Positions 45,603 to 54,599 of a stretch of DNA of 64,000 nucleotides are shown in pieces (positions within the stretch are counted from its first letter, which is position 1; the number at the start of each line of letters is the position of its first letter). The position numbers were made by a program, and so were the translations under genes. Origin of the DNA: Chloroflexota bacterium (GTDB lineage Bacteria; Chloroflexota; Anaerolineae; Anaerolineales; UBA4823). The notes beneath the pieces were generated by a model. It saw only the letters and a program-made list of their open reading frames with translations, was not told where the DNA came from and did not search any database. The stretch covers positions 1 to 64,000 of the forward strand of contig JAJUJL010000009.1 in the NCBI GenBank assembly GCA_029265355.1. Reading direction: 5' to 3'.

Positions 45603-47411
45603 CTACAGCAGCGCGTCCACTACCAAAACGACAAAAAGGAATGCCAGGTACATGCTGGAATAGCGATACATCTTCCAGGCTAACTTGTTGCCGCCTTGCT
45701 TCCAAACCCGCCAGGCGGAAGAGATCAACCACGCTCCCAGCAAGACCGCGCCAACCATATAGACGCCCCCACCCAGCCCAAACAATGGCAGCAACAGGGT
45801 CAACCCGACCAGTTCCAGTGTATAGAGAAAGATCTGCCAGCGCGTCTCTTGCTCACCACGAATCACCGGCAGCATCGGCACACCAGCGCGGGCATAATCC
45901 CTGGCGCGCACCAATGCCAATGCCCAAAAATGGGGCGGCGTCCACATAAAGATCACCGCAAAAAGAAAAAGAGATGGAATATTCAAGCTGCCTGTGGCAG
46001 CTGCCCATCCCACCAGTGGAGGGATCGCCCCAGCCCCACCGCCAATGACAATATTCTGGACGGTGGTTTTCTTGAGAAATATGCTGTAGATCAATACATA
46101 ATAGATTATGCCCGCTAAGGAGAGCAGCGCCGCCAGCAGGTTGACCATGGCGACCAACAGGTAGAAGGATGCCAGGGCGATGCCAACACCAAATGCCAGG
46201 CCTTCACCGGGAGTCAATCTCCCCGATGGGATGGGGCGTTTTTGGGTACGCTGCATCTTCATGTCATCATGACGATCGATGTATTGATTGATCGCCCCTG
46301 AACCACCGGCTGCCATAAAGCCTCCCAACAGGGTCCACACAGCTACCCAGAAGGAAGGCCAGGATTCAAGAGCAATGATCATGCCTGCATAAGTGGTCAC
46401 CAGCAGCAGCGCCACCACCACAGGTTTGGTCAGCATAAGAAGGTCGCCAGCGAGCTGCTTGAAGCTACGAGAGCGCACTGCCAGTAAGTCCGCCTGCTCC
46501 TCCACCGCGCCCCTCGCAGAAAACCCCGCTGTGACCGCCTGCACAACCATGACTGCCCAAAAGCCGCCCGCTGTGGCGGTATGCAAGGCAAGCAGATAAC
46601 CAGGCGCCTGCGGTGTCATCCGGGCGCCGAGCAGAGCCTGGGAAAAGAACAGGACGACCGCAGCAGTCGTCGACACCAGCACCGGTGTGTCGCTGCGCTG
46701 AGTTCGCCAGGCCTGCTGGAAAAGGGTGGCCAGGCTGAGCGCCACACCTCCCACAATGAAGCGGTGCACCAGGTTGGCCCATTCGCCAACCGAAACAGGC
46801 AAAGCCAGGCCATTGCACAACGGCCATCCCTGGCAGATATTGGCCGCACCCATTTTGGATACCAGCGTACCGCTGACCATCAATGCAAACGAGAAGATCA
46901 GTATTACCAGGGACCATTGCGCAAAGGGTCGCCGATACTTGAGTACTACCGCTTGCCCCTTTTGCAGGTGAAACGCTGTGATGACTGCCACAATCAGCAA
47001 CGCCTGGATGATCAAAGATAAGCCCAGGTGAAGCGCCGACAACAGAGCGGTAACGCCGGAATTGGTCAGCAATCCACCCAGCAGCGCCTGCCCCAAAAGC
47101 AAAAACAGGCTGAGCGCAGCCGCACCGCTCACCAGATGGTTTCGCCCATAATCACGCCGGGATTTGGCTACAGCCCAACCCGCGATCAAGAGCGTAACCC
47201 CCGACCAGGCGCGATGCACATAATCCCACCAGGCTGCTGAATATGCTGGCGGCGTCCAGGAGCCAAAACAGGTCGGCCAATCCGGGCAGGTTGAGCCGCT
47301 TTCCACAACCCGCAGTACACTGCCAAGCACAAGTAGAATAAAGACAGAGATCGAAGCAGCCAGCAAAGGAAAAAGGCTGCGCTGGTTTGATACGGGTTCT
47401 CTCACTGGCAT
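45603..47411 (-). CDS. Fused haem A synthase (CtaA) and haem O synthase (CtaB)
   Basis: The 602-residue fusion has a CtaA/Cox15 half (about 1-295) with GSVLRVVESGSTCPDWPTCFG and the haem-ligand His residues in LSALHLGLS, WANLVHRF and LLALHTATAGG. The second half is UbiA-type CtaB (about 315-602) with NQYIDRHDDMKMQRTQKRPIPSG and FMWTPPHFWALAL. Together they convert haem B to haem O and then haem A for the oxidase encoded upstream. Last gene of the cox operon. Confidence 0.94.
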   Translation of the reverse strand: MPVREPVSNQRSLFPLLAASISVFILLVLGSVLRVVESGSTCPDWPTCFGSWTPPAYSAAWWDYVHRAWSGVTLLIAGWAVAKSRRDYGRNHLVSGAAALSLFLLLGQALLGGLLTNSGVTALLSALHLGLSLIIQALLIVAVITAFHLQKGQAVVLKYRRPFAQWSLVILIFSFALMVSGTLVSKMGAANICQGWPLCNGLALPVSVGEWANLVHRFIVGGVALSLATLFQQAWRTQRSDTPVLVSTTAAVVLFFSQALLGARMTPQAPGYLLALHTATAGGFWAVMVVQAVTAGFSARGAVEEQADLLAVRSRSFKQLAGDLLMLTKPVVVALLLVTTYAGMIIALESWPSFWVAVWTLLGGFMAAGGSGAINQYIDRHDDMKMQRTQKRPIPSGRLTPGEGLAFGVGIALASFYLLVAMVNLLAALLSLAGIIYYVLIYSIFLKKTTVQNIVIGGGAGAIPPLVGWAAATGSLNIPSLFLFAVIFMWTPPHFWALALVRARDYARAGVPMLPVIRGEQETRWQIFLYTLELVGLTLLLPLFGLGGGVYMVGAVLLGAWLISSAWRVWKQGGNKLAWKMYRYSSMYLAFLFVVLVVDALL

Positions 47412-47435
47412 AGCTGACTCCTGGTCAGGAATTCG

Positions 47436-48272
47436 TTACGCCTCATCACTTCGAGGGCGCTCCGTTTCCTGGCGACGGATAAAAAACGGGTATCCAAAGG
47501 CCAACAAAGCTGCAAATCCAAACCACTGGATGGCATAACCCATGTGGGGGCCTTCGGTGATCTCGATATCGGGTTGGGTGCGGTGAGGTAACCTGTTCCA
47601 ACCTTCTTCGGGGGCTTGCTGCACATAGACTGGCAGAGCCGGGTAGGGTAATTGCGCCGCGATGCTCGGCAGGTTGGGGAAGTACCATCCCAGGGTTGGC
47701 TGTTGTCCGGCAAGCTGCGGGTCACGCTGCGGTCCGAAAGATGCACTGCTTTGAGCCGCTCGCAGAACGCCATTAACCACCACTTCACCCGCTTCATTGT
47801 ATTGAGACCAATCGGTATTGGCGTAATCGAAATCCGGCGCCGGCGCCCAACCGCGATCCACGAGCACGGTGTGGTCTGTGCCCGCGATGCGCAGGGGTGT
47901 CAACAAGTGCACGCCTACCTGGTTCTCCCAGGCCTGGTTCAGCAACAACACCTGCCGGTCATGATCGTACACACCGCGCACGGTTACCGGGCGATATTCC
48001 ATTGCCGGCAGGTCATCCGGAAGCAACGCCTGGTTGAGATCTAACACTGGCTGGCCAATCTGGGCCAAGACGCGCTGGTTGAACTGCCTGCGCTGTTCGA
48101 GGCGATCGAGCTGCCAGATGCCCAGGCGAATCATCACTGCGGAGGCAGCGATCACCAACAGTGTCGCTAACAGCCACCGCCGGCTAAACATGCGTGGCAA
48201 GATGACCAGAATGGAGCGCGATCTCATTGTGCCGCTCCTCGCCTGCGCCAGATGGCTTATGCCCTGGTTCAT
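47436..48272 (-). CDS. SURF1-family oxidase assembly factor
   Basis: The 278-residue protein has two membrane helices (about 30-50 and 245-262) flanking a periplasmic domain with LGIWQLDRLEQRR, YRPVTVRGVYDHDRQVLL, VDRGWAPA and PHMGYAIQWFGFA. SURF1 helps insert haem into subunit I. Its ATG overlaps the stop of the upstream gene by 4 bp. Confidence 0.92.
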   Translation of the reverse strand: MNQGISHLAQARSGTMRSRSILVILPRMFSRRWLLATLLVIAASAVMIRLGIWQLDRLEQRRQFNQRVLAQIGQPVLDLNQALLPDDLPAMEYRPVTVRGVYDHDRQVLLLNQAWENQVGVHLLTPLRIAGTDHTVLVDRGWAPAPDFDYANTDWSQYNEAGEVVVNGVLRAAQSSASFGPQRDPQLAGQQPTLGWYFPNLPSIAAQLPYPALPVYVQQAPEEGWNRLPHRTQPDIEITEGPHMGYAIQWFGFAALLAFGYPFFIRRQETERPRSDEA

Positions 48273-48793
48273 GTCGTTGGCTCCTGCGATCCCTGATTTT
48301 TTCGCCCTTCCACAGGAAAAGCGACCAGGCTGTAAATGAACAGGAATGCAGTGGTTGTTGGCACGGAAATCCCCAAACCAGTCAGCCTAGTCTGCCAGGT
48401 AGTCGCCTGGCGCACGTCGAAGCCAAGATAGTTGCTCGGCGAAAAAGAACAGGAATATGAAAATTTCTCAGCATCTTCCAGGACCAGGCTGCCTTTAGCG
48501 CCAGCAGGAACCCAGATCGGCCCAAGCTGGTGATCTACTCGATCTTGGTTAATCACTTCCAGGGTATCACCGGTAACGAAGATCTGGTCTTCTGGTATGG
48601 TGGGGATCTCCTCCCCCTGGGCGACCTTCTCGGCTGCACCAGCCGGGATAACAATCTGAAAAACTTGCGGACCCCGGTCATACTCTTCGCGCATCAGCAG
48701 GTAGGTACCTTCGCTCAGCGCGATCATGGCCACCAGCGAGATCAGCAACGTCACCGCCAGGCGAATCAGATAAGAGCGTATCTTCCGATTCAC
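48269..48793 (-). CDS. Membrane protein with cupredoxin-like domain
   Basis: The 174-residue protein has an N-terminal helix (about 5-28), a domain with cupredoxin-like strands (about 45-125; ITGDTLEVINQDRVDHQLG-type strand, FSYSCSFSPSNYLG) and a C-terminal helix (about 140-160). His and Cys are placed where copper ligands could be, but no Met ligand is obvious. It lies between SCO1 and SURF1 and probably helps copper delivery; inferred. Start GTG 48793, just after the SCO1 stop; the upstream open frame overlaps SCO1. Confidence 0.75.
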   Translation of the reverse strand: MNRKIRSYLIRLAVTLLISLVAMIALSEGTYLLMREEYDRGPQVFQIVIPAGAAEKVAQGEEIPTIPEDQIFVTGDTLEVINQDRVDHQLGPIWVPAGAKGSLVLEDAEKFSYSCSFSPSNYLGFDVRQATTWQTRLTGLGISVPTTTAFLFIYSLVAFPVEGRKNQGSQEPTT

Positions 48794-48794
48794 T

Positions 48795-49409
48795 TCACTG
48801 CACCCCGCCTGCAGAGAGGATATGCTGCACATCAGCGACCACGTCAGCCTCGCCCATTTCATAGGGGTATGTCGCAACGAGCCTGCCCTGCTGGTCGAGC
48901 AGGTAGGTCCGGGCGGTGTGATCCACCAGGTAACCACCTGCGCTGGTCGATTCCTGACGACTCTGATAGACGCCGAAACGGCTCCACACTTCTTCCAGTT
49001 TCTCACGCGTTTCGGTGAGGGCGAAAAAGTCTGGATCGAAGCTCCGCATGTAAGCATTCATCACCGGCACAGTATCCCGTTCCGGGTCCACGGTGATGTA
49101 CACGAAGCTGACCTGAGAGGCCGCAGCGCCCAGCTCTTCCTTGATGCGAGTGAACTCTGCCAGCGTCACCGGGCACACATCCGGGCAGTGGGTGTACCCG
49201 AAGAACAGCAATACCACCTTGCCCTGTTGCCCGCTCAGGCTGAACGGCTGTCCATGTTGGTCCACCAGTAAGAAATCCGCCATCGGCATCGGCGGATCGA
49301 TCACCGACCCCCGGAAGGTGTAAGGACGATCAAGGAATTTCCAACCCGCCCAAAAGACAATCACTCCCACGAGAAGCCCAAACCCAAACAAGGGGAGTTT
49401 CGATTTCAT
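48795..49409 (-). CDS. SCO1/SenC copper chaperone
   Basis: The 204-residue thioredoxin-fold protein has an N-terminal anchor, the copper-binding Cys75 and Cys79 in GYTHCPDVCP, and a later His in LVDHTARTYLLD. It delivers copper to the CuA site of subunit II. ATG 49409 has AAGGA upstream. Confidence 0.94.
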   Translation of the reverse strand: MKSKLPLFGFGLLVGVIVFWAGWKFLDRPYTFRGSVIDPPMPMADFLLVDQHGQPFSLSGQQGKVVLLFFGYTHCPDVCPVTLAEFTRIKEELGAAASQVSFVYITVDPERDTVPVMNAYMRSFDPDFFALTETREKLEEVWSRFGVYQSRQESTSAGGYLVDHTARTYLLDQQGRLVATYPYEMGEADVVADVQHILSAGGVQ

Positions 49410-49432
49410 TCTTACCAATCCTTTTCACTGCA

Positions 49433-49500
49433 CAGGCTCTGGATGCTGTACCAGGCAGGCGCAGCGCCTTCACCTGGTTCCCCCAGCATCCCAGAGCCTG
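49433..49500 (-). other. Long hairpin between ctaE and sco1
   Basis: The 16-17 nt outer arms (49433-49448 and 49484-49500, one bulge) enclose two further stems (49450-49455 with 49473-49478, and GGCGC pieces near 49460). No T tract follows, so it is not a classical terminator. It separates structural subunits from assembly genes. Confidence 0.5.
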
Positions 49501-49514
49501 CGGATCACTGCCTG

Positions 49515-50087
49515 CTAAAGAGCCGGTAAACCGATCAAATATAACGCCGGGTAGAAGAAAATCCAGACCACATCCACAAAGTGCCAGTAGACTGCACAGG
49601 CCTCAACAGCCCAATGCTGCTCTGCTGAATAATGACCGTTGCGCCCATTGCGGTAAACGACCAACAAAAAGATCACACCTGTCAGAACGTGGAAAGCATG
49701 AAAGCCGGTCATTGTGAAGAACAATGACGATGCCGCGCCGCCGTCAAAATGGGAGATGGGCCACTCAACGCCGACCACTCCGATCAAGAAGATTGTGCCC
49801 AAGACCAATGTGATCAGCGTACTGAACAAGAAGGTCTTGCGATCATTGTGAGCAATGGCAGTCTCTGCCCGGTTCATAAAGAAACTGCTCAGCAATAGCA
49901 CCGAGGTCACAACCAATCCAACCACCTGGTTGACCTCCGGACGCTCCGAAGTGCCTAGCAGGTAGAAGCGGCTCACCAACAGGCCTCCGAAGATAAATGC
50001 ATCCGAAACGATGAACAGCCATAAACCCAGGCGATTGGCGGATAATTTTTTGCGATACTCTACAGGCGATATTGCGTGAGTGGTCAT
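49515..50087 (-). CDS. ctaE: Cytochrome c oxidase subunit III
   Basis: The 190-residue protein has five membrane segments, typical of the short bacterial subunit III, with GLWLFIVSDAFIFGGLL, FHAFHVLTGVIFLL and the C-terminal YWHFVDVVWIFFYPALYL. It supports the proton-pumping core. The ATG overlaps the ctaF stop by 4 bp. Confidence 0.95.
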   Translation of the reverse strand: MTTHAISPVEYRKKLSANRLGLWLFIVSDAFIFGGLLVSRFYLLGTSERPEVNQVVGLVVTSVLLLSSFFMNRAETAIAHNDRKTFLFSTLITLVLGTIFLIGVVGVEWPISHFDGGAASSLFFTMTGFHAFHVLTGVIFLLVVYRNGRNGHYSAEQHWAVEACAVYWHFVDVVWIFFYPALYLIGLPAL

Positions 50088-50311
50088 GCGTGTTCCTCCT
50101 CATCTCCCGCGAACAAACGCGGCAGGTGCATGTAATCGCGTAACACAAAGAATGCCTTCAAAATGGCAACCAGCATCAACGGCGCCCACCAGGTGTGCGC
50201 CACCGCACCGATCCAAAATTCGCCCAGGGTGAACATCGCCAGCAAAATAATAATGACTACACCCACCCGATAGGCTTCCTTCTTTTTGGCTTCGTATTTT
50301 TCATCCATCAT
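50084..50311 (-). CDS. ctaF: Cytochrome c oxidase subunit IV
   Basis: The 75-residue protein has two helices (about 15-35 and 40-60) with YMHLPR after the second, as in bacterial subunit IV. It is a small, non-catalytic part of the oxidase. ATG 50311 (or 50308); GAGGA lies upstream. Confidence 0.9.
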   Translation of the reverse strand: MMDEKYEAKKKEAYRVGVVIIILLAMFTLGEFWIGAVAHTWWAPLMLVAILKAFFVLRDYMHLPRLFAGDEEEHA

Positions 50312-50355
50312 CAAATCCTCATTCCTGGAGAAATCCTGTTCAGGCCTGATAAAAC

Positions 50356-52338
50356 TCAGTCAGCAGCCGCGGGTTGGGCGCCCGCCGGTAGTTCGCCTGT
50401 ATCCACTGGCTTTACCGGTTTGAAGCTGGCGTACACCGAGCCAGCCAATCCATAATCGTATGGCTCACCAACGACTTCAAAGGGCTGCTCATAGTTATGA
50501 GCGGGTATGGGTGAGGGGAGCATGAACTCCGGTGAGCGTGAGCGCCAGGGATTGGCCTCCGCAATTGCGCCGCGCTTCGCACTGATATAAAAGTTGTACA
50601 CCGCAATCAGCACCGCAATACCGATGGCGTAACCCGCAATGGTGATCAGGAGCTGGCTGGTATCAATCCCCAGGGCAGCGTCGTAGTCGGCGATGCGCCG
50701 GCGCATACCCAACAGACCCACCTGCATCTGGCCCAGGCTCTGCAGGTAGAAAGCCGGAAGCATCAGGAAGAAGTGCAGCTTGCCAAGCCGCTCGTTATAC
50801 ATCCTCCCAGTCAGCTTAGGGAACCAATAGTAAATGGCGGCAAAGAAGGGAAAGACAAAACCGCCAAACATGGTAGCGTGGAAATGCCCCACGATCCAGT
50901 AAGTGTCCTGCACATGCAAGTCTGTCGCCACCACGCCGTTGGGCGGACCGCTCAACCCCCCCAGCAGGAAGATCGAGATGGCGCCCAATACAAAGAGCAT
51001 CGGGGTTTGGAAGGTCATCTTGCCCTCCCAGATTGTTGCCACCCAGGAAAAGAATTTCACACCCGTAGGAACAGCCACTAACAGCGTGCTGTACATGAAC
51101 GGCACCCGCAGGTAGGCCGCCATACCGGAGGTGAACATGTGATGCGCCCACACCAGGAAGCCAACGATGGCGATGCCAAACGACGAGAGCGCCACCCAGC
51201 GATAGCCAAAGAGCGGTTTACGAACAAATACTGGCAACAGCTCGCTGATCACGCCCAGCCCGGTCAGGATGAACACATACACTGCAGGATGCGAATAGAA
51301 CCAGAACAGATGCTGGAACAGGATCGGATCTCCACCATTCACCGGATTGAAAAACGACATGCCGAACAATCGCTCGAACATCACCAACTGGAAAGAAAGA
51401 CCAATAAGCTGCGTTGCTGTCAGGCTGATGATCGAAGTGGCAAAAGCCGTCCAGACGAAAATGGGCATCTTGAAGTAGGACATGCCCTTGGCGCGTAGCT
51501 TGACAATCGTAACGATGATATTCAGCGAACCAAAGATAGAAGACATGCCCACAAAATACATGGCAGAAAAATACATCTGCATGCCCAATGGCGCTTTGGC
51601 GCTCAGCGGTGGGTAACCAGTCCAGCCCGTATCAAAACCACCCAAAAACATTGATAGCACCAGCCAGATCGCAGCCGGGATGTTGACCCAGAAAGAAAAC
51701 GCGTTCAAGCGAGGAAATGCCATGTCATTGGCACCGATCATCAGCGGCACCAGGTAATTGGACATTGCCGCCACACCGGCAAGCATGGCAGCGATCATAA
51801 TGATGCCATGCAAACTCATGATGGTGTTGTAGAACTGCAGCCCATCCATGCCGATGATATTGCTGCCTTCTTTCATGAACTGCAAGCCTGGCGCGGCCAG
51901 TTCCGTGCGGAAGGTCAATGCGAATGAGCCTGCAAGTAAGAACAGCAATAATGAAACCAGGCCATACTGGATACCGATCACCTTGTGATCATAAGAAATG
52001 GTCAAGAAGCGAGCGAAACCTTTTGGTTGGTAAGCTTCTGGATGCTCAGGCGTGGCTTCGCCCTTAGCCCATCGAAACCAATCGTCGAACACACGCGTGC
52101 CGATCATGAACGCTACCGTTCCGAAAACCACGCCCAGGACCCAGGCGGGCTCAGTGAAGAGATACTGGTTGGCCTTCGGGTTCCACGGCAAGTAAAGCGG
52201 CAGCCCCATTGCCAGGCGGATCATACTCACAAGCTGCGCACCGGCAAGAAAGCCGATCACCAGAAAAGCCAGGCCGCGGACGAGGGAAAGCGCTGTTGGC
52301 CCGCTGGGAGCTTTTGTGCTTGCATTCATCTTGCTCAT
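50356..52338 (-). CDS. ctaD: Cytochrome c oxidase subunit I, A2-type
   Basis: The 660-residue subunit has an extended N-terminus with extra helices, the haem a ligand in TIMSLHGIIMI, CuB/haem a3 histidines in FWFYSHPAVYV and HHMFTSGM, and VGHFHATMFGG. The proton-channel Glu of HPEVY is replaced: the motif reads YSHPAVY, the A2-type (YS) form. It reduces O2 to water with proton pumping. GGAG precedes the ATG at 52338. Confidence 0.96.
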   Translation of the reverse strand: MSKMNASTKAPSGPTALSLVRGLAFLVIGFLAGAQLVSMIRLAMGLPLYLPWNPKANQYLFTEPAWVLGVVFGTVAFMIGTRVFDDWFRWAKGEATPEHPEAYQPKGFARFLTISYDHKVIGIQYGLVSLLLFLLAGSFALTFRTELAAPGLQFMKEGSNIIGMDGLQFYNTIMSLHGIIMIAAMLAGVAAMSNYLVPLMIGANDMAFPRLNAFSFWVNIPAAIWLVLSMFLGGFDTGWTGYPPLSAKAPLGMQMYFSAMYFVGMSSIFGSLNIIVTIVKLRAKGMSYFKMPIFVWTAFATSIISLTATQLIGLSFQLVMFERLFGMSFFNPVNGGDPILFQHLFWFYSHPAVYVFILTGLGVISELLPVFVRKPLFGYRWVALSSFGIAIVGFLVWAHHMFTSGMAAYLRVPFMYSTLLVAVPTGVKFFSWVATIWEGKMTFQTPMLFVLGAISIFLLGGLSGPPNGVVATDLHVQDTYWIVGHFHATMFGGFVFPFFAAIYYWFPKLTGRMYNERLGKLHFFLMLPAFYLQSLGQMQVGLLGMRRRIADYDAALGIDTSQLLITIAGYAIGIAVLIAVYNFYISAKRGAIAEANPWRSRSPEFMLPSPIPAHNYEQPFEVVGEPYDYGLAGSVYASFKPVKPVDTGELPAGAQPAAAD

Positions 52339-52348
52339 CACGACTCTC

Positions 52349-53791
52349 CTACTTCAAACTTTCAATCAGGCGAATGATATCGTCCACCTGCTGGTCGGTC
52401 ATCTTCTCAGCAATATTCGCTGGCATCAGATTGTTATAGCCCTCAACGATCTGGGAAGCTGGATTGCGGATCGACTGGTAAAGGTAAGCGTCATCTACCA
52501 GCACAGTTGTACCATCGGCCAATTTGTGCTGTGCACCATAAATGCCCTGCCAGCTTGGCCCGACGCCCGGTGTCCCGTCAAGCGAATGGCAAGCATTGCA
52601 GCCATAGGTGGTGTACCACTTGCGGCCGCGCTCTACCGGATCGGCTGCCAGGCCTTGCTCCTCGGCGACCCAGGCATCGAACTCTTCCTGGCTCATCACA
52701 ATGACATCATTCTCCATGTAGGCATGCCTCAGACCGCACAGTTCAGCACAACGCACTTTGAAATTGCCCGTCATGCTGGGAGTGACCCGCAAGTCGCGCA
52801 CGAATTCCTCGCCCCCAGGCAATGCATCCTGCTTGACGCGAAACTCAGGCACCCAAAACGAGTGAATCACATCAATGCTTGAGAGGTGCAACAGCGCCTG
52901 CTTGTTCACCGGCAGGCGCATGACATCGGTGACGATGCCAAGCTCGGGATATTCAAATCGCCATGACCATTGCTGTCCGATGACATTGACTTCCAAGGCT
53001 CTTGGCTCTGCCCTTGTGGTCTTTGCCAGCCCATCGGAGCCCAGAACTGCCAGCCCCATCACCACAAACAGCGGCACAATCGTCCAGGCGACTTCCAGGT
53101 TTGTGTTGCCCTCGATATGGCGCGCATCGCTCGTATCGCCAGGTTTTCGCCGGAAAACAATGATGCTGTAGACCATGGAGACTACGATCAAGGCGAACAA
53201 AAAGGCGATGATTTGGAATTGCAGGTTGAACAAGAAATCGATGGGCTGCGCCTGGGCGCTCGCAGCTACTGGTAACAACCTTACCTGACCGAGCCCTACG
53301 ATCAGTAAGGCCGTGACAACAGCCACGAGGATACCGGCGGTGATGAAATGTCTCATATTATCGCTCCTGTTATCATTTTTCGAAATCCTTTGCTCAGGTT
53401 GAACCATCGAATACTCATCCTGGCGCGAGCGCGACCACTCTTCCAGCCAATCATCCACCTGAGCGGCAGCCAGCATGCGGCGATCATACACCAGGGCCTG
53501 TTCGCCATCATGCAATGACAGTAGAACGACCCGCAGCCTTTTTTCTCCCTCCACAAAACGGGCCAAGAATTCATCCCGATTAAGCGACTCATCATCGTAA
53601 TCCACAACGATCAGATCTGGACTCAGCTTTTCGATCTGTAGAATCGCCTGTTCCACGCTGGAGACCACACCCACAACCTCTACATCCTTTTGCTGTCGCG
53701 ATTGCAATAAACTGCTTAAGCCGCGCGCAAATAAGGCGTGGCTGGAGGCGATCAAAACTCGTTTAGCTTTCTTCTGCGATGAACTGGCCAT
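52349..53791 (-). CDS. Receiver-like domain fused to cytochrome c oxidase subunit II with cytochrome c domain
   Basis: A 480-residue frame. Residues 1-125 resemble a NarL-type receiver (RVLIASSHALFARGLSSLLQ), but the acidic pair is replaced by Ser16-Ser17; Asp64 is kept and the Lys is missing. From Met145 it is subunit II: signal, two helices, CuA motif CAELCGLRHAYM (about 345) and a C-terminal cytochrome c with CNACH (about 397). Met145 (53359) has its own AGGAG 8 bp upstream, so separate subunit II translation is likely. The ATG at 53791 has no clear site. Confidence 0.88.
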   Translation of the reverse strand: MASSSQKKAKRVLIASSHALFARGLSSLLQSRQQKDVEVVGVVSSVEQAILQIEKLSPDLIVVDYDDESLNRDEFLARFVEGEKRLRVVLLSLHDGEQALVYDRRMLAAAQVDDWLEEWSRSRQDEYSMVQPEQRISKNDNRSDNMRHFITAGILVAVVTALLIVGLGQVRLLPVAASAQAQPIDFLFNLQFQIIAFLFALIVVSMVYSIIVFRRKPGDTSDARHIEGNTNLEVAWTIVPLFVVMGLAVLGSDGLAKTTRAEPRALEVNVIGQQWSWRFEYPELGIVTDVMRLPVNKQALLHLSSIDVIHSFWVPEFRVKQDALPGGEEFVRDLRVTPSMTGNFKVRCAELCGLRHAYMENDVIVMSQEEFDAWVAEEQGLAADPVERGRKWYTTYGCNACHSLDGTPGVGPSWQGIYGAQHKLADGTTVLVDDAYLYQSIRNPASQIVEGYNNLMPANIAEKMTDQQVDDIIRLIESLK

Positions 53792-53827
53792 AGTCGGACT
53801 TTTTGGCTTGGAGAATCTAAGCCAAAT

Positions 53828-53843
53828 TTACCAAATCTGGTAA
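53828..53843. promoter_or_regulatory. Palindrome upstream of the cox operon
   Basis: TTACCA-AATC-TGGTAA, exact 6-bp arms, 37 bp before the start at 53791. It may be the site of the adjacent response regulator; inferred from position only. Confidence 0.45.
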
Positions 53844-53888
53844 GGATTGTCATTCACCCCCATTTTCCAAAAGGTGGATTTATGACAA

Positions 53889-53923
53889 CGCGGAGGGGTG
53901 ATTTTTATGATCACCCCTCCGCG
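53889..53923 (-). terminator. Terminator after the response regulator
   Basis: A perfect 14-bp stem (53889-53902 with 53910-53923), 7-nt loop, 22 bp past the stop of the response regulator and before the cox operon. Confidence 0.8.
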
Positions 53924-53945
53924 CCGTGATGGTCTTTACAAAGAT

Positions 53946-54599
53946 TTAGTTCGAGTGTTCCCCACCGATCAAACCCAGTTGCACTGCTTTGCTCACTGCC
54001 TCTGCCCGGTTCGAAGCCTCCAATTTTTCCAGGATGTGCCGGACATGGGTTTTGACCGTGTTGTCGGAGATGAACAACCCTGATGAAATTTGCGAAGTGG
54101 TCATTCCCTGGGCCAGGCACTCCAGCACTTCCATCTCTCGGCTGCTCAGTCCCCGATCTTCGCTGCCTGACCGATCCACGTTAACCGCTTTGAGCACCTG
54201 CCGGGTAATCTCTGGGGCTAAAACGGACATCCCCTCGTGAACCTTGATGATAGCGCTGCTTAGTTCTTCTGGCGTGGAATTCTTGAGCAGATACCCATCT
54301 GCCCCCGCAGTGATAGCGCCAAACAAGTCTTCATCATTCTTCGAGATCGTCAGCATCAGCACACTGCAAGCCAGGTCGCTCATTTTCAATTGTTGAACTG
54401 TTTCAACCCCGCCCATCACTGGCATATTAACATCTAAAAGCACCACATCTGGCTTGACTTTACGGATAACCTCCAATGCTTCCTGTCCGTTCTGCGCCTC
54501 ACCCACCACAATGAATTCCTTCATGCCGCGCAGCAGACTCACCAGGCCTGAACGAAATAAGGCATGATCATCCACAACGACTAACCTGATTGGCTTCAT
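53946..54599 (-). CDS. NarL/LuxR-family response regulator
   Basis: The 217-residue protein has a receiver domain (Asp10, Asp11, phospho-acceptor Asp56 in VVLLDVNMP, Thr/Ser and Lys in LLKNSTPEEL) and a LuxR-type HTH (about 150-212; LSSREMEVLECLAQGMTTSQISSGLFIS). Its ATG overlaps the kinase stop by 4 bp. The cox operon begins 155 bp downstream, a likely target. Confidence 0.95.
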   Translation of the reverse strand: MKPIRLVVVDDHALFRSGLVSLLRGMKEFIVVGEAQNGQEALEVIRKVKPDVVLLDVNMPVMGGVETVQQLKMSDLACSVLMLTISKNDEDLFGAITAGADGYLLKNSTPEELSSAIIKVHEGMSVLAPEITRQVLKAVNVDRSGSEDRGLSSREMEVLECLAQGMTTSQISSGLFISDNTVKTHVRHILEKLEASNRAEAVSKAVQLGLIGGEHSN

